From Citrobacter sp. Awk 4 (lineage in GTDB: Bacteria; Pseudomonadota; Gammaproteobacteria; Enterobacterales; Enterobacteriaceae): 64,000 nt of DNA. Position numbers and translations under genes: made by a program. The notes beneath the pieces are model-generated. The model was not told the DNA's origin. It saw nothing but the letters and a program-made list of their open reading frames with translations, and did no database searches. Shown here piece by piece: positions 38,154 through 49,594 of the stretch. The stretch lies in assembly GCF_028069725.1 (NCBI RefSeq), contig NZ_JANEWG010000007.1:1-64000 (forward strand), written 5' to 3'. Numbering within the stretch: the stretch's first letter is position 1; the number at the start of each line of letters is the position of its first letter.

Positions 38154-38464
38154 ACTTTTCTCCCCTTTATCTGGCCGGTGAAACGCACCGGAAAAATGAA
38201 CTTGATTAACTGATGAAAATAGTATCGCTTTTCGTGTAATTTTACTACTCATCCGACCACTTATTTTTAGCTATTTAAGCTTTATTTACATTCACTCCTG
38301 TAATTAAGTTACGAGAAAGTTAAATTAAAACTAACCATTAGTTAAATAATGGTCTTTTCTATTTTTATACTTTTTTTATACCCGCCCCCCGGATTTTTGC
38401 GAAATCTTTGCAACCAAAATCCTACCCTCTGGATATCAAAACAAAATGCCACGGGAGGTGCTCT
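38154..38464. promoter_or_regulatory. ybfA-kdpF divergent control region with KdpE-like T-tract
   Basis: The 311 bases hold no gene other than control sequence. A T-rich block at about 38360-38382 with two TTTATA-type cores spaced one turn apart resembles the KdpE binding site of E. coli kdp. It lies about 85-105 bases before kdpF. The kdp -10 and -35 elements were not assigned with confidence. GGGAGG precedes the kdpF GTG. Confidence 0.6.
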
Positions 38465-38554
38465 GTGAGTACAGGCGTGATAATCGGCATCGGGCTGGTT
38501 TTCTTGTTATTGGTTTATCTGGTGTATGCCTTGATTAATGCGGAGGCATTCTGA
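38465..38554 (+). CDS. kdpF: Potassium-transporting ATPase small subunit KdpF
   Basis: This 29-residue, single-helix peptide (start GTG; sequence [20 protein letters not shown] and ending ALINAEAF) stabilises the KdpFABC complex in the inner membrane. It is the same length as E. coli KdpF. Its TGA overlaps the kdpA ATG (TGATG). Confidence 0.95.
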   Translation: MSTGVIIGIGLVFLLLVYLVYALINAEAF

Positions 38555-40233
38555 TGGCCGCTTCAGGATTTTTACTCATTGCCAGCTTTTTACTGGTGCT
38601 GTTTGTGGTCGCCAGACCTTTAGGGTCTGGACTGGCCAGGCTTATCAACAATACGCCGCTACCGGGCGTAGGCGGTGTCGAACGTCTGCTCTGGCGGAGT
38701 CTGGGAATCCCGGCTGAAGAGATGAACTGGCAGCGCTATTTGCTGGCTCTCCTCATGCTGAATTTACTGGGCCTGGTGGTGTTGTTTTTCATGTTGATCG
38801 GGCAAAACCTGCTGCCATTCAACCCGCAGCAACTGCCGGGCCTCTCCTGGCATCTGGCGCTGAATACGGCGGTCAGTTTTGTCACCAATACCAACTGGCA
38901 GTCTTACAGCGGGGAGACCACCCTAAGCTACTTCAGTCAGATGGTCGGCCTTACGGTACAGAACTTCCTCTCCGCTGCGACCGGTATTGCGGTGATCTTC
39001 GCGCTGATCCGCGCCTTTATGCGCCAGAACATCAGCACGCTGGGCAATGCGTGGGTGGATCTTATCCGCATCACATTGTGGATACTGCTACCCATTTCAC
39101 TGCTCATTGCGCTGTTTTTTGTTCAGCAAGGCGCACTGCAAAACCTCTCCGCCGGGCAGCCTTTTGTCACGCTTGAAGGGGCAAAACAGATCTTGCCGAT
39201 GGGGCCGGTTGCATCGCAGGAAGCGATAAAAGTGCTCGGCACCAACGGAGGCGGGTTCTTCAATGCCAACTCATCGCATCCGTTTGAGAACCCTACGGCA
39301 CTGACCAACATGGTACAAATGCTGGCGATCTTTTTGATCCCTACCGCGCTGTGCTTTGCGTTTGGCGACGCCGTGGGCGATCGCCGACAGGGACGCACCC
39401 TGCTGTGGGCGATGTCGTTGATTTTTGTGGTCTGTGTGGCGGTGGTGATGTGGGCGGAAGTCCAGGGCAATCCCCATCTGTTGTCGCTGGGCGCTGACAG
39501 CAGCCTCAACATGGAAGGCAAAGAGAGTCGCTTTGGGGTCCTGGCCAGCAGTCTGTATGCCGTGGTGACGACAGCGGCATCCTGCGGCGCGGTCGTTGCC
39601 ATGCACGACTCCTTCACCGCACTGGGCGGTATGGTGCCGATGTGGCTGATGCAAATTGGCGAAGTGGTCTTCGGCGGCGTTGGGTCTGGTCTCTACGGCA
39701 TGCTGCTGTTTGTGCTGCTGGCGGTGTTTATCGCCGGGCTGATGATTGGCCGTACACCGGAGTATTTGGGTAAGAAAATCGACGTGCGCGAAATGAAAAT
39801 GACCGCGCTGGCGATTCTGGTCACGCCCGCGCTGGTCTTGCTCGGTACTGCACTCGCCATGATGACGGACGCCGGACGCAGCGGCATGCTCAACCCGGGT
39901 CCGCACGGTTTCAGCGAGGTGCTGTACGCCATCTCGTCCGCCGCAAACAATAACGGTAGCGCCTTCGCAGGCCTGAGCGCCAACTCCCCTTTCTGGAACT
40001 GCCTGCTGGCGTTCTGCATGTTTGTTGGCCGGTTCGGCGTCATTATTCCGGTGATGGCGATTGCCGGGTCGCTGGTGAATAAAAAAATCCAGCCCGCCAG
40101 TCCCGGCACATTACCCACGCACGGCGCGTTATTTGTTGGGCTGTTGATCGGTACGGTGTTGCTGGTCGGTGCGTTGACCTTTATTCCTGCCCTGGCGCTT
40201 GGTCCGGTGGCAGAACACCTCTCTTTACGTTGA
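38554..40233 (+). CDS. kdpA: Potassium-transporting ATPase subunit A
   Basis: This 559-residue channel-like subunit of KdpFABC selects and binds K+. It has about ten transmembrane helices and the four pore-loop repeats of the SKT superfamily, for example [19 protein letters not shown] and [20 protein letters not shown]. It closely matches E. coli KdpA. The spacing to kdpB is 20 bases. Confidence 0.98.
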   Translation: MAASGFLLIASFLLVLFVVARPLGSGLARLINNTPLPGVGGVERLLWRSLGIPAEEMNWQRYLLALLMLNLLGLVVLFFMLIGQNLLPFNPQQLPGLSWHLALNTAVSFVTNTNWQSYSGETTLSYFSQMVGLTVQNFLSAATGIAVIFALIRAFMRQNISTLGNAWVDLIRITLWILLPISLLIALFFVQQGALQNLSAGQPFVTLEGAKQILPMGPVASQEAIKVLGTNGGGFFNANSSHPFENPTALTNMVQMLAIFLIPTALCFAFGDAVGDRRQGRTLLWAMSLIFVVCVAVVMWAEVQGNPHLLSLGADSSLNMEGKESRFGVLASSLYAVVTTAASCGAVVAMHDSFTALGGMVPMWLMQIGEVVFGGVGSGLYGMLLFVLLAVFIAGLMIGRTPEYLGKKIDVREMKMTALAILVTPALVLLGTALAMMTDAGRSGMLNPGPHGFSEVLYAISSAANNNGSAFAGLSANSPFWNCLLAFCMFVGRFGVIIPVMAIAGSLVNKKIQPASPGTLPTHGALFVGLLIGTVLLVGALTFIPALALGPVAEHLSLR

Positions 40234-40253
40234 GCGATGTGGAGCACATTGTT

Positions 40254-42302
40254 ATGAGTCGTAAACAACTGGCGCTGTTCGAACCCTCCCTGGTCGCTCA
40301 GGCGCTTCTCGATGCCGTGAAAAAGTTAAATCCGCACGCACAATGGCGCAACCCGGTGATGTTCATCGTCTGGATTGGCAGTCTGCTGACCACCCTGATA
40401 ACGGCGGCCATCGCAACCGGACATATGCCGGGCAATCCTCTGTTTACGGGTGCCATCAGCCTGTGGCTGTGGGTGACGGTGCTGTTCGCCAATTTCGCCG
40501 AGGCGCTGGCAGAAGGACGCAGCAAAGCCCAGGCCAATAGCCTGAAAGGCGTCAAAAAAACCGCGTTTGCCCGCAAACTGCGCGAGCCGAAATATGGCGC
40601 AAAAATGGATCACGTCCCGGCGGACGAACTGCGTAAAGGCGACATTGTGCTGGTGGAAGCAGGCGATATTATCCCCTGCGATGGTGAGGTTATCGAAGGC
40701 GGCGCGTCGGTGGACGAAAGCGCCATTACAGGGGAGTCAGCGCCGGTGATCCGTGAATCTGGCGGCGATTTCGCCTCCGTGACCGGCGGGACACGTATTC
40801 TTTCCGACTGGCTGGTTATCGAATGTAGCGTCAACCCCGGCGAGACGTTCCTCGACCGGATGATCGCGATGGTGGAAGGCGCCCAGCGGCGCAAAACGCC
40901 CAACGAAATTGCGCTCACCATCCTGCTGATTGCCCTGACCATCGTCTTTTTACTGGCGACGGCGACCCTGTGGCCCTTTACCGCCTGGGGGGGAAACGCC
41001 GTCAGCGTAACGGTACTGGTTGCCCTGCTGGTGTGCCTGATCCCCACCACCATCGGTGGGCTGCTTTCGGCAATCGGGGTGGCGGGGATGAGCCGTATGC
41101 TGGGGGCGAACGTGATTGCCACCAGCGGTCGTGCAGTGGAAGCCGCCGGTGACGTGGATGTCTTACTGCTGGATAAAACCGGCACCATTACCCTCGGCAA
41201 CCGTCAGGCTTCCGATTTTCTGCCTGCCCAGGGCGTAGATGAAAAAACGCTGGCCGATGCCGCGCAGCTTTCTTCTCTGGCGGATGAAACGCCGGAAGGC
41301 CGCAGTATCGTCATCCTCGCCAAACAGCGATTTAATCTGCGCGTTCGTGACGTTCAGTCATTGCATGCCACCTTTGTGCCGTTTACCGCCCAAAGCCGCA
41401 TGAGCGGGATCAATATTGATAACCGGATGATCCGTAAAGGGTCGGTGGACGCTATTCGTCGCCACGTTGAAGCCAACGGCGGTCATTTTCCTGCCGATGT
41501 CGAACAAAAAGTGGATAACGTCGCCCGCCAGGGCGCCACGCCGCTGGTGGTTGTCGAAGGTTCCCGCGTGCTCGGCGTGATTGCGCTGAAAGATATCGTC
41601 AAAGGGGGAATAAAAGAACGCTTCGCCCAACTGCGCAAGATGGGTATCAAAACAGTGATGATCACCGGTGATAACCGTCTGACAGCGGCGGCGATCGCGG
41701 CGGAGGCCGGTGTTGATGACTTTCTCGCAGAAGCCACGCCGGAAGCGAAACTGGCGCTGATCCGCCAGTATCAGGCGGAAGGTCGTCTGGTGGCGATGAC
41801 CGGAGATGGCACCAACGATGCCCCAGCGCTGGCCCAGGCCGACGTCGCGGTGGCAATGAACTCCGGGACTCAGGCGGCGAAAGAAGCTGGCAACATGGTG
41901 GATCTGGACTCTAACCCCACCAAACTGATTGAAGTGGTCCACATTGGTAAACAGATGCTGATGACGCGCGGTTCGCTGACGACGTTCAGTATCGCCAATG
42001 ACGTGGCGAAGTATTTCGCGATTATTCCGGCGGCTTTTGCAACGACCTATCCGCAGTTGAATGCCCTGAACGTGATGCACCTGCATTCGCCGGATTCCGC
42101 GATCCTCAGTGCAGTCATTTTTAACGCGCTGGTCATTGTGTTTCTGATCCCACTGGCGCTGAAAGGCGTGAGCTACAAGCCGTTATCCGCCTCAGCCATG
42201 CTACGCCGCAACTTGTGGATTTATGGTCTGGGCGGTCTGGTTGTGCCATTTATCGGTATCAAGGTGATTGATTTACTGCTGACCCTGCTGGGTCTGGTGT
42301 GA
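40254..42302 (+). CDS. kdpB: Potassium-transporting ATPase subunit B (P-type ATPase)
   Basis: This 682-residue P-type ATPase energises K+ uptake. The phosphorylated Asp307 is in [12 protein letters not shown], the actuator motif SAITGES is near residue 160 (Ser162 is the known inhibitory phosphosite), and the hinge [12 protein letters not shown] is intact. I chose the ATG at 40254 ([11 protein letters not shown]), as in E. coli, over an in-frame start eight codons earlier. Confidence 0.98.
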   Translation: MSRKQLALFEPSLVAQALLDAVKKLNPHAQWRNPVMFIVWIGSLLTTLITAAIATGHMPGNPLFTGAISLWLWVTVLFANFAEALAEGRSKAQANSLKGVKKTAFARKLREPKYGAKMDHVPADELRKGDIVLVEAGDIIPCDGEVIEGGASVDESAITGESAPVIRESGGDFASVTGGTRILSDWLVIECSVNPGETFLDRMIAMVEGAQRRKTPNEIALTILLIALTIVFLLATATLWPFTAWGGNAVSVTVLVALLVCLIPTTIGGLLSAIGVAGMSRMLGANVIATSGRAVEAAGDVDVLLLDKTGTITLGNRQASDFLPAQGVDEKTLADAAQLSSLADETPEGRSIVILAKQRFNLRVRDVQSLHATFVPFTAQSRMSGINIDNRMIRKGSVDAIRRHVEANGGHFPADVEQKVDNVARQGATPLVVVEGSRVLGVIALKDIVKGGIKERFAQLRKMGIKTVMITGDNRLTAAAIAAEAGVDDFLAEATPEAKLALIRQYQAEGRLVAMTGDGTNDAPALAQADVAVAMNSGTQAAKEAGNMVDLDSNPTKLIEVVHIGKQMLMTRGSLTTFSIANDVAKYFAIIPAAFATTYPQLNALNVMHLHSPDSAILSAVIFNALVIVFLIPLALKGVSYKPLSASAMLRRNLWIYGLGGLVVPFIGIKVIDLLLTLLGLV

Positions 42303-42310
42303 GGTTTCTG

Positions 42311-42886
42311 ATGGCTGGATTTCGTCCTGCAATATCCACGTTACTGTTTCTGACGGTTATCACTGGCGGCGTTTATCCGTTGCTGACGACCACCCTGAGC
42401 CAATGGTGGTTCCCTGATCAGGCCAACGGTTCGCTCATTCGCGATGGCAACAGCGTGCGCGGTTCCGCGCTGATAGGTCAGGCATTTACCGGCGCAGGTT
42501 ATTTTCAGGGGCGTCCGTCCGCTACGGCTGAAATGCCCTATAATCCAATGGCTTCGGGTGGCAGTAATCTGGCTGTCAGCAATCCTGAACTGGATAAACA
42601 ACTGCAGAGCCGCATTGCCGCATTGCGCGCGGCCAACCCACAGGCCAGCCCAACGGTACCGGTGGAACTGGTGACCGCCTCCGCCAGCGGCCTGGACAAC
42701 AATCTGACGCCCGCCGCGGTGGCCTGGCAAATCCCGCGCGTCGCGAAAGCGCGTCAGCGTCCCGTTGAAGAGGTGGCGCAGCTGGTTGCAAAATATACGC
42801 AAAAACCGCTGGCGAGTTTTATCGGACAGCCGGTGGTAAACATTGTTGAACTCAACCTGGCGCTGGATGCGTCACAGGGGCACTAA
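42311..42886 (+). CDS. kdpC: Potassium-transporting ATPase subunit C
   Basis: This 191-residue subunit has one N-terminal transmembrane helix (about residues 9-28) and a periplasmic domain that helps K+ binding and complex assembly. The typical motif YFQGRPSA is present, followed by the conserved [12 protein letters not shown]. The ATG at 42311 is 8 bases after kdpB; an upstream in-frame GTG overlapping kdpB is not favoured. Confidence 0.97.
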   Translation: MAGFRPAISTLLFLTVITGGVYPLLTTTLSQWWFPDQANGSLIRDGNSVRGSALIGQAFTGAGYFQGRPSATAEMPYNPMASGGSNLAVSNPELDKQLQSRIAALRAANPQASPTVPVELVTASASGLDNNLTPAAVAWQIPRVAKARQRPVEEVAQLVAKYTQKPLASFIGQPVVNIVELNLALDASQGH

Positions 42887-42891
42887 GCGAC

Positions 42892-45576
42892 ATGAACGAC
42901 GAACCCTTGCGTCCTGACCCGGATCGCCTGCTGGAGCAGACCAGCGCCCCCCACCGGGGAAAGCTGAAAATATTCTTCGGTGCCTGCGCGGGCGTCGGCA
43001 AAACATGGGCGATGCTGGCAGAAGCGCAGCGGCTACGGGCGCAAGGGCTGGATATACTTATCGGCGTGGTGGAAACCCACGGGCGCAAAGAGACCGCTGC
43101 GCTGCTGGAGGGACTCGCCATCCTCCCGCTCAAACGCCATGCGCATCGTGGACGGCATATCAGTGAATTTGATCTCGATGCCGCCCTTGCTCGCCGTCCG
43201 GCGCTGATACTGATGGATGAACTGGCGCACAGCAACGCGCCAGGCTCACGTCATCCCCGTCGCTGGCAGGATATTGAAGAACTGCTGGAAGCGGGGATCG
43301 ACGTTTTTACCACCGTGAACGTCCAGCATCTGGAAAGTCTGAACGACGTCGTCAGCGGTGTAACGGGGATTCACGTCCGTGAAACCGTCCCCGATCCGTT
43401 TTTTGATGCTGCCGATGAAGTGGTGTTGGTCGACCTGCCTCCTGACGATCTTCGCCAGCGCCTCAACGAAGGCAAAGTTTATATCGCCGGTCAGGCAGAA
43501 CGGGCGATCGAGCATTTCTTTCGCAAAGGGAATCTGATTGCCCTGCGTGAGCTGGCGCTACGCCGTACCGCCGATCGGGTAGACGATCAGATGCGCGCAT
43601 GGCGCGACCGTCAGGGGGAAGAAAAGGTCTGGCATACCCGCGATGCCATCCTGCTGTGTATCGGACATAATACCGGCAGCGAAAAGCTGGTACGTGCGGC
43701 GGCCCGGCTGGCCTCGCGGCTTGGGAGCATCTGGCATGCGGTGTATGTGGAAACGCCCGCGCTGCACCGGTTACCAGAAAAACAACGACGGGCGATCCTC
43801 AGTGCGCTGCGACTGGCCCAGGAGCTGGGCGCTGAAACCGCCACGCTTTCCGACCCTGCGGAAGAGAAAGCCATCGTGCGCTATGCCAGAGAACATAATC
43901 TCGGCAAAATCGTTATGGGGCGCCCCACCACACGCCGCTGGTGGCGTAGCGATTCCTTTGCCGAGCGGCTGGCAAAACGCGCGCCGGATCTCGATCAGGT
44001 CATTGTTGCGCTGGATGAGCCGCCCGCCCGCACACTGACGCACGCCCCCGACACCCGCGCCTTTAAAGACAAATGGCGGGTACAAATCCAGGGCTGCATC
44101 GTCGCTGCCGCACTTTGTGCCTTCACCACCCTTATCGCCATGCAGTGGCTGATGACTTTTGACGCCGCGAACCTGGTGATGCTGTATCTGCTGGGCGTGG
44201 TGGTGATCGCCCTCTTTTACGGTCGCTGGCCGTCAGTGGTGGCGACCGTAATTAACGTTGTCAGTTTCGACCTCTTTTTTATTGCTCCCCGTGGCACCCT
44301 CGCCGTCTCAGACGTACAGTATCTGCTGACCTTTGCCGTGATGTTAACGGTCGGTTTGGTGATTGGGAATCTGACGGCCGGGGTACGTTATCAGGCCCGC
44401 GTCGCCCGCTACCGGGAACAACGCACCCGCCATCTTTACGAAATGTCGAAAGCGCTGGCGGTTGGGCGTAGCAGACTGGATATCGCGACCACCAGCGAGC
44501 AGTTTATCGCCTCCACATTTCAGGCGCGCAGCCAGCTTTTACTGCCCGATGAAAACGGCAAGTTGAGGCCCCTGACGCAGCAACAGGGACTCACGCCCTG
44601 GGATGATGCCATCGCCCAGTGGAGCTTTGATAAAGGTCAGCCTGCCGGTGCGGGTACGGACACGTTGCCCGGCGTGCCGTATCAGATCCTGCCCTTAAAA
44701 AGCGCCGATAAAACGCATGGTCTGGTGGTTGTCGAACCGGATAATCTTCGCCAGTTGATGATCCCAGAACAGCAACGACTGTTGGAAACATTTACCCTGC
44801 TGGTCGCCAGCGCCCTTGAACGTCTGATGCTCACGACCAGTGAAGAACTGGCCCGGCTCGCCAGCGAGCGCGAAAGCCTGCGTAATGCCCTGCTCGCCGC
44901 GCTTTCTCACGATTTACGCACGCCGCTGACCGTGCTGTTTGGTCAGGCGGAAATCCTGACCCTCGATCTGGCGAGCGAAGGATCACCGCATGCCCGTCAG
45001 GCCAACGAGATCCGCCAACATGTGCTCAACACCACGCGGCTGGTCAATAATCTGCTGGATATGGCGCGCATTCAGTCTGGTGGGTTTAATCTTAAGAAGG
45101 AGTGGCTGACGCTGGAAGAGGTGGTTGGCAGCGCCCTGCAAATGCTGGAGCCGGGATTAGCGCATCCGATCAATCTTTCGCTGCCGGAGCCGCTAACGCT
45201 CATTCACGTCGACGGCCCGCTGTTTGAACGTGTGCTGATCAATTTGCTGGAAAATGCGGTTAAATACGCCGGCGCACAGGCAACGATCGGCATTGATGCC
45301 CACATTGAGGAAAATCACCTGACTCTGGATGTATGGGACAACGGCGCTGGCATCCCGCAAGGGCAAGAGCACAGCATCTTTGATAAGTTCGCCCGGGGAA
45401 ATAAAGAGTCTGCGGTACCGGGCGTTGGGCTGGGTCTGGCGATTTGCCAGGCGATTGTCGAGGTGCACGGCGGTACTATCGCTGCGCATAATCGACCGCA
45501 GGGCGGTGCCTGTTTCCGTGTTACACTGCCACAAGAATCTCCCCCTGAACTTGAAGATTTTCATGAGGATATGTGA
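42892..45576 (+). CDS. kdpD: Sensor histidine kinase KdpD
   Basis: This 894-residue kinase, the same length as in E. coli, senses low K+ and osmotic stress. The order is a cytoplasmic KdpD domain with Walker A GACAGVGKT (about residues 28-36), a universal-stress-like domain (about 250-365), four close transmembrane helices (about 400-500), a GAF-like region, a dimerisation helix with phospho-His673 in LSHDLRTPLTVL, and an ATPase domain with DNGAGIP. It overlaps kdpE by four bases. Confidence 0.98.
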   Translation: MNDEPLRPDPDRLLEQTSAPHRGKLKIFFGACAGVGKTWAMLAEAQRLRAQGLDILIGVVETHGRKETAALLEGLAILPLKRHAHRGRHISEFDLDAALARRPALILMDELAHSNAPGSRHPRRWQDIEELLEAGIDVFTTVNVQHLESLNDVVSGVTGIHVRETVPDPFFDAADEVVLVDLPPDDLRQRLNEGKVYIAGQAERAIEHFFRKGNLIALRELALRRTADRVDDQMRAWRDRQGEEKVWHTRDAILLCIGHNTGSEKLVRAAARLASRLGSIWHAVYVETPALHRLPEKQRRAILSALRLAQELGAETATLSDPAEEKAIVRYAREHNLGKIVMGRPTTRRWWRSDSFAERLAKRAPDLDQVIVALDEPPARTLTHAPDTRAFKDKWRVQIQGCIVAAALCAFTTLIAMQWLMTFDAANLVMLYLLGVVVIALFYGRWPSVVATVINVVSFDLFFIAPRGTLAVSDVQYLLTFAVMLTVGLVIGNLTAGVRYQARVARYREQRTRHLYEMSKALAVGRSRLDIATTSEQFIASTFQARSQLLLPDENGKLRPLTQQQGLTPWDDAIAQWSFDKGQPAGAGTDTLPGVPYQILPLKSADKTHGLVVVEPDNLRQLMIPEQQRLLETFTLLVASALERLMLTTSEELARLASERESLRNALLAALSHDLRTPLTVLFGQAEILTLDLASEGSPHARQANEIRQHVLNTTRLVNNLLDMARIQSGGFNLKKEWLTLEEVVGSALQMLEPGLAHPINLSLPEPLTLIHVDGPLFERVLINLLENAVKYAGAQATIGIDAHIEENHLTLDVWDNGAGIPQGQEHSIFDKFARGNKESAVPGVGLGLAICQAIVEVHGGTIAAHNRPQGGACFRVTLPQESPPELEDFHEDM

Positions 45577-46250
45577 CAAACGTTTTGATTGTTGAAGATG
45601 AACAGGCCATTCGTCGTTTTCTGCGTACCGCGCTGGAAGGCGACGGACTGCGTGTCTATGAAGCCGATACGCTGCAGCGCGGTTTACTGGAAGCCGCGAC
45701 GCGAAAGCCCGACCTGATCATTCTCGATCTTGGTTTACCGGATGGCGACGGTATTGATTTTATTCGCGATCTGCGCCAGTGGAGCGTTATCCCCGTTATC
45801 GTGCTTTCTGCCCGCAGTGAAGAGAGCGACAAAATCGCCGCGCTGGATGCCGGTGCCGATGACTATCTGAGTAAGCCCTTTGGTATTGGCGAACTGCAGG
45901 CGCGTTTACGTGTCGCTTTACGCCGCCATTCCGCCAGCCCTTCTCCCGAGCCGGTCGTCTGTTTTTCCGACGTGAAGGTGGATCTGACCGCAAGACTTGT
46001 GCATCGCGGCGAAGAAGAGATCCATCTGACGCCGATTGAATTTCGCCTGCTGGCGGTGATGTTGAATAACGCGGGCAAAGTATTAACCCAACGCCAGTTG
46101 TTGAATCAGGTGTGGGGGCCGAATGCCGTCGAACACAGCCACTATCTGCGCATTTATATGGGACATTTACGGCAGAAGCTGGAACAGGATCCCGCCCGCC
46201 CCCGCCACTTTATTACCGAGACAGGAATCGGTTACCGGTTTATGCCATAA
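45573..46250 (+). CDS. kdpE: Response regulator KdpE
   Basis: This 225-residue OmpR/PhoB-type regulator activates kdpFABC. The receiver has Asp52 in LIILDLGLPDG as phosphoacceptor and SKPF with the switch Lys. The C-terminal winged helix contains LTPIEFRLLAVMLNNAGKV. It starts with GTG inside the kdpD stop (ATGTGA), so it is translationally coupled to its kinase. Confidence 0.98.
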   Translation: MTNVLIVEDEQAIRRFLRTALEGDGLRVYEADTLQRGLLEAATRKPDLIILDLGLPDGDGIDFIRDLRQWSVIPVIVLSARSEESDKIAALDAGADDYLSKPFGIGELQARLRVALRRHSASPSPEPVVCFSDVKVDLTARLVHRGEEEIHLTPIEFRLLAVMLNNAGKVLTQRQLLNQVWGPNAVEHSHYLRIYMGHLRQKLEQDPARPRHFITETGIGYRFMP

Positions 46251-46251
46251 A

Positions 46252-46275
46252 AAAGGAGCCATACGAGGCTCCTTT
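46252..46275. terminator. Bidirectional terminator between kdpE and pgm
   Basis: AAAGGAGCC pairs with GGCTCCTTT over a six-base loop. Short A and T runs on the two sides let it serve both converging genes. Confidence 0.8.
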
Positions 46276-46297
46276 CTTCATTCAGGAAATTGCGTGT

Positions 46298-47938
46298 TTA
46301 GGCGTTTTTCAGCACTTCACTGACAATTTCAACAGCTTCTTTCTCGATCTGCTTGCGATGTTCTTCACCGAGGAAACTTTCACAGTAGATCTTGTAAGCG
46401 TCTTCAGTACCGGACGGACGCGCGGCAAACCAGCCGTTGTCGGTCATCACTTTCAGACCGCCAATGGATGCGCCGTTGCCAGGCGCCGCCGTCAGACGTG
46501 CAGTGATCGGATCACCTGCAAGCATGCTGGCGCTGACCATTTCCGGGGACAGTTTGGACAAAGCCGCTTTCTGTGCGGACGTTGCACCTGCCTGCAAACG
46601 GTTATAGCTCGGCGCACCAAAGCGAGCCGCCAGTTCGTTGTAGTGTTCCTGCGGGTTTTTACCGGTGACAGCGGTGATTTCCGCCGCCAGCAGACACATG
46701 ATGATACCGTCTTTGTCAGTAGACCACGGCGTACCGTCGAAACGCAGGAAAGATGCCCCCGCGCTCTCTTCACCACCGAAACCGAAGCTGCCGTCAAACA
46801 GACCGTCAACAAACCATTTGAAACCGACCGGCACTTCCACCAGCTTACGGCCCAAATCGTTCACCACACGGTCAATCATTGCAGAAGAGACCAGCGTTTT
46901 GCCGACTGCGACATCTTTGCCCCACTGCGGACGATGCTGGAACAGGTAGTTGATGGCAACCGCCAGGTAATGGTTCGGGTTCATCAGCCCTGCCGGTGTG
47001 ACGATGCCATGACGGTCGTAATCTGGATCGTTGGCAAACGCCAAATCAAACTTATCACGCAGCGCCAGCAGACCCGCCATCGCGCACTCGGAGGAGCAGT
47101 CCATACGGATAGCGCCGTCTTTATCCAGGTGCATAAAGCGGAACGTCTGATCAACCTGATCGTTCACGATGGTCAGATTGAGTTTGTAATGCTCGGCAAT
47201 ACGCTTCCAGTATTCGATACCGGAGCCGCCCAGCGGATCGACGCCCAACGTCAGGCCCGCTTTTTGAATCGCCGCCATATCGACAATATCTGCCAGCCCT
47301 TCAACAAACGGCTGCACCAGATCCTGCTCTTTGACATGGCCGGAGGTCATTGCCGCCTCCAGAGAAATGCGTTTCACGCCTTTCAGACCATCCGCGAGCA
47401 GCGCGTTAGCCCTGTCTTCCACCACTTTGGTGACGTTGGTATCCGCCGGGCCGCCATTGGGCGGATTGTATTTAATGCCGCCATCTTCCGGCGGGTTGTG
47501 GGACGGCGTAATCACGATGCCGTCAGCCAGCGGACCGCCTTTTTTGTTATGGACCAGGATTGCATTCGAAACAGCAGGCGTCGGCGTAAAGCCGTTGTTT
47601 TCCTGAACAATGACATCAACACCGTTCGCCGCCAGAACTTCCAGAACGGAAATAAAAGCGGGCTCGGACAGTGCGTGAGTATCTTTACCCACATAGCAAG
47701 GGCCAGTGATGCCGTTTTTCGCACGCTCTTCAGCAATCGCCTGAGCTATGGCCAGAATGTGCAGTTCATTAAAACTATGGCGACCGGCACTGCCGCGATG
47801 TCCGGACGTTCCGAACTTCACCGCGTGTTCCGCATTCCCTGCTTCCGGTTTCAAAACATAGTATTGCGCCGTCAGTTGGGCGACATTAATTAAATCACTC
47901 TGTTGCGCAGGCTGACCTGCACGCTTATGGATTGCCAT
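46298..47938 (-). CDS. pgm: Phosphoglucomutase
   Basis: This 546-residue alpha-D-phosphohexomutase (EC 5.4.2.2) interconverts glucose 1- and 6-phosphate. The active serine is Ser146 in [13 protein letters not shown], and the substrate loops TSGHRGSAG and [11 protein letters not shown] are present. It lies 24 bases after seqA on the same strand, the conserved seqA-pgm operon. A long open frame antisense to it is a shadow. Confidence 0.98.
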   Translation of the reverse strand: MAIHKRAGQPAQQSDLINVAQLTAQYYVLKPEAGNAEHAVKFGTSGHRGSAGRHSFNELHILAIAQAIAEERAKNGITGPCYVGKDTHALSEPAFISVLEVLAANGVDVIVQENNGFTPTPAVSNAILVHNKKGGPLADGIVITPSHNPPEDGGIKYNPPNGGPADTNVTKVVEDRANALLADGLKGVKRISLEAAMTSGHVKEQDLVQPFVEGLADIVDMAAIQKAGLTLGVDPLGGSGIEYWKRIAEHYKLNLTIVNDQVDQTFRFMHLDKDGAIRMDCSSECAMAGLLALRDKFDLAFANDPDYDRHGIVTPAGLMNPNHYLAVAINYLFQHRPQWGKDVAVGKTLVSSAMIDRVVNDLGRKLVEVPVGFKWFVDGLFDGSFGFGGEESAGASFLRFDGTPWSTDKDGIIMCLLAAEITAVTGKNPQEHYNELAARFGAPSYNRLQAGATSAQKAALSKLSPEMVSASMLAGDPITARLTAAPGNGASIGGLKVMTDNGWFAARPSGTEDAYKIYCESFLGEEHRKQIEKEAVEIVSEVLKNA

Positions 47939-47962
47939 TGCCTGGTCCTTTTAATGCAACGA

Positions 47963-48508
47963 TTAGATTGTGCCGCAAACCTTTTCAATCAATTCCGCCG
48001 GGAATTGCATTGATTGCATGATGTGTTCAATCATGCTGCATTTACGGCCGGTGTTGGTGTTGGTAATCACCCAATACGGTGTGCCTGGCACGTGTTTCGG
48101 CTTGGTTTGATTACCATTTTTCAGCAGAGTCTGCTCGTCTGCCGCAAAATATACGCGTGTGCGACCGTGCAACGAATCCGTTGCCTCTGCAAACGCGTTG
48201 TTGTCCAGTGAGTAAAGTGTAGACAGTACCAGCATAAAGCGATTTACCGCTTTCTTCTGCTCTGCATATTCATCGGACAACAGAAGTTCGCGCATGGCGC
48301 GTACTTTATCTTTTACGGGGTTGACCGGCTTCGCTTCAACGATAGCGGGTTGCGCTGCGCGCACCTCTTTCGCCGTCGGAGTGACAGGCTGTGATGCGGC
48401 GGAAAATTTCAACATACGCCGTAAAATGTCGGATGCGCTCTCGCCGATATGCTTGGTGTGGCTGGCAATATAGCTATAGAGTTCATCATCAACTTCAATC
48501 GTTTTCAT
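47963..48508 (-). CDS. seqA: Replication initiation regulator SeqA
   Basis: This 181-residue protein binds hemimethylated GATC to sequester oriC and organise new DNA. The N-terminal multimerisation helix KTIEVDDELYSYIASHTK and the C-terminal DNA-binding segment LLKNGNQTKPKHVPGTPYWV are intact, and the length equals E. coli SeqA. The start at 48508 is preferred over longer in-frame reading that lacks homology. Confidence 0.97.
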   Translation of the reverse strand: MKTIEVDDELYSYIASHTKHIGESASDILRRMLKFSAASQPVTPTAKEVRAAQPAIVEAKPVNPVKDKVRAMRELLLSDEYAEQKKAVNRFMLVLSTLYSLDNNAFAEATDSLHGRTRVYFAADEQTLLKNGNQTKPKHVPGTPYWVITNTNTGRKCSMIEHIMQSMQFPAELIEKVCGTI

Positions 48509-48692
48509 CTTAATCCAGTGCGGTGTCTTATCTGAATACAAGTCGTTGGGATTATAGGGACAAATCCCAACAGCGGATAGCGTCAAGCCAGGCTGTCAGA
48601 AAAACTCGGAGTAAACCGTAGTTGTTGCAGCCCCGTGGCAGAATGGTCAACATAATACCCTAACCCGACAGAGCGAAAAAAAGAACTTTGCC

Positions 48693-49466
48693 ATGAAATT
48701 GAACATCCGAGCGCAATCTGCACAAAAGCTGCACAATAATTCTCCCATCGTCCTTGTTCACGGCTTGTTTGGTAGCCTTGATAACCTCGGCATACTGGCA
48801 CGCGATCTGGTACAGGATCACGACATCATCCAGGTTGATATGCGTAACCACGGTCTTTCTCCCCGTTCACCGGAGATGAATTACCCGGCGATGGCGCAGG
48901 ATCTGCTGGATACTCTGGATGCCGCGAGTATCGAAAAAGCCACCTTCATTGGTCACTCAATGGGCGGAAAAGCCGTCATGGCGCTGACTGCACTGGCACC
49001 GGATCGTATTGATCAACTGGTGGCGATTGATATTGCGCCGGTTGATTATCACGTGCGCCGTCACGATGAGATCTTTGCCGCGATCAACGCCGTAACCGAA
49101 TCTGATGCGCAAACACGCCAACAGGCGGCGGCAGTTATGCGCCAGCACCTTCAGGAAGAAGGTGTTATTCAGTTCCTGTTAAAGTCGTATGTCGATGGCG
49201 AGTGGCGCTTTAACGTGCCCGTATTGTGGGAGCAGTACCCGCATATCGTGGGGTGGGAAACTATCCCAGCCTGGAATCATCCGGCATTGTTTATCCCTGG
49301 TGGTAATTCCCCCTATGTCACCGAAGCCTATCGTCACGACTTGCTGACGCAATTTCCTCAGGCCCGGGCACATGTGATTGCGGGTGCCGGCCATTGGGTG
49401 CATGCAGAAAAACCGGATGCCGTGCTACGCGCTATACGTCGGTATCTGGCGGAAAAGGCTAACTGA
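48693..49466 (+). CDS. ybfF: Acyl-CoA/ester hydrolase YbfF (alpha/beta hydrolase)
   Basis: This 257-residue alpha/beta hydrolase has the oxyanion loop LVHGLFGSLDNLG and the nucleophile elbow Ser89 in FIGHSMGGKAVM. The acid and a C-terminal His in GAGHWVHAEKPD complete the triad. E. coli YbfF cleaves short acyl esters and palmitoyl- or malonyl-CoA in vitro; its role in vivo is unclear. It diverges from seqA across 184 bases. Its stop lies inside the LexA box of ybfE. Confidence 0.95.
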   Translation: MKLNIRAQSAQKLHNNSPIVLVHGLFGSLDNLGILARDLVQDHDIIQVDMRNHGLSPRSPEMNYPAMAQDLLDTLDAASIEKATFIGHSMGGKAVMALTALAPDRIDQLVAIDIAPVDYHVRRHDEIFAAINAVTESDAQTRQQAAAVMRQHLQEEGVIQFLLKSYVDGEWRFNVPVLWEQYPHIVGWETIPAWNHPALFIPGGNSPYVTEAYRHDLLTQFPQARAHVIAGAGHWVHAEKPDAVLRAIRRYLAEKAN

Positions 49467-49480
49467 TTAAAAACTCAGCG
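49461..49480 (+). promoter_or_regulatory. LexA box upstream of ybfE
   Basis: AACTGATTAAAAACTCAGCG has the SOS pattern CTG-N10-CAG (49463-49478) and is almost the box reported for E. coli ybfE. It overlaps the ybfF stop codon and lies about 115 bases before ybfE. Confidence 0.75.
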
Positions 49481-49594
49481 TCCGCGCGCGATTACGTGCG
49501 CAGGCGTTGGCGTGCCTCACTCGCTGATGTATGATGGCGCGCTATCCATCCGGGCATACGCCTGGCTGATTGTTTCCCCGAAGTCACCAAAATC

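Noticed and set aside
46112-47893. Long open reading frame on the plus strand opposite pgm and the end of kdpE
   Set aside because: It lies antisense to pgm and crosses the kdpE end and the terminator; no recognisable domain.
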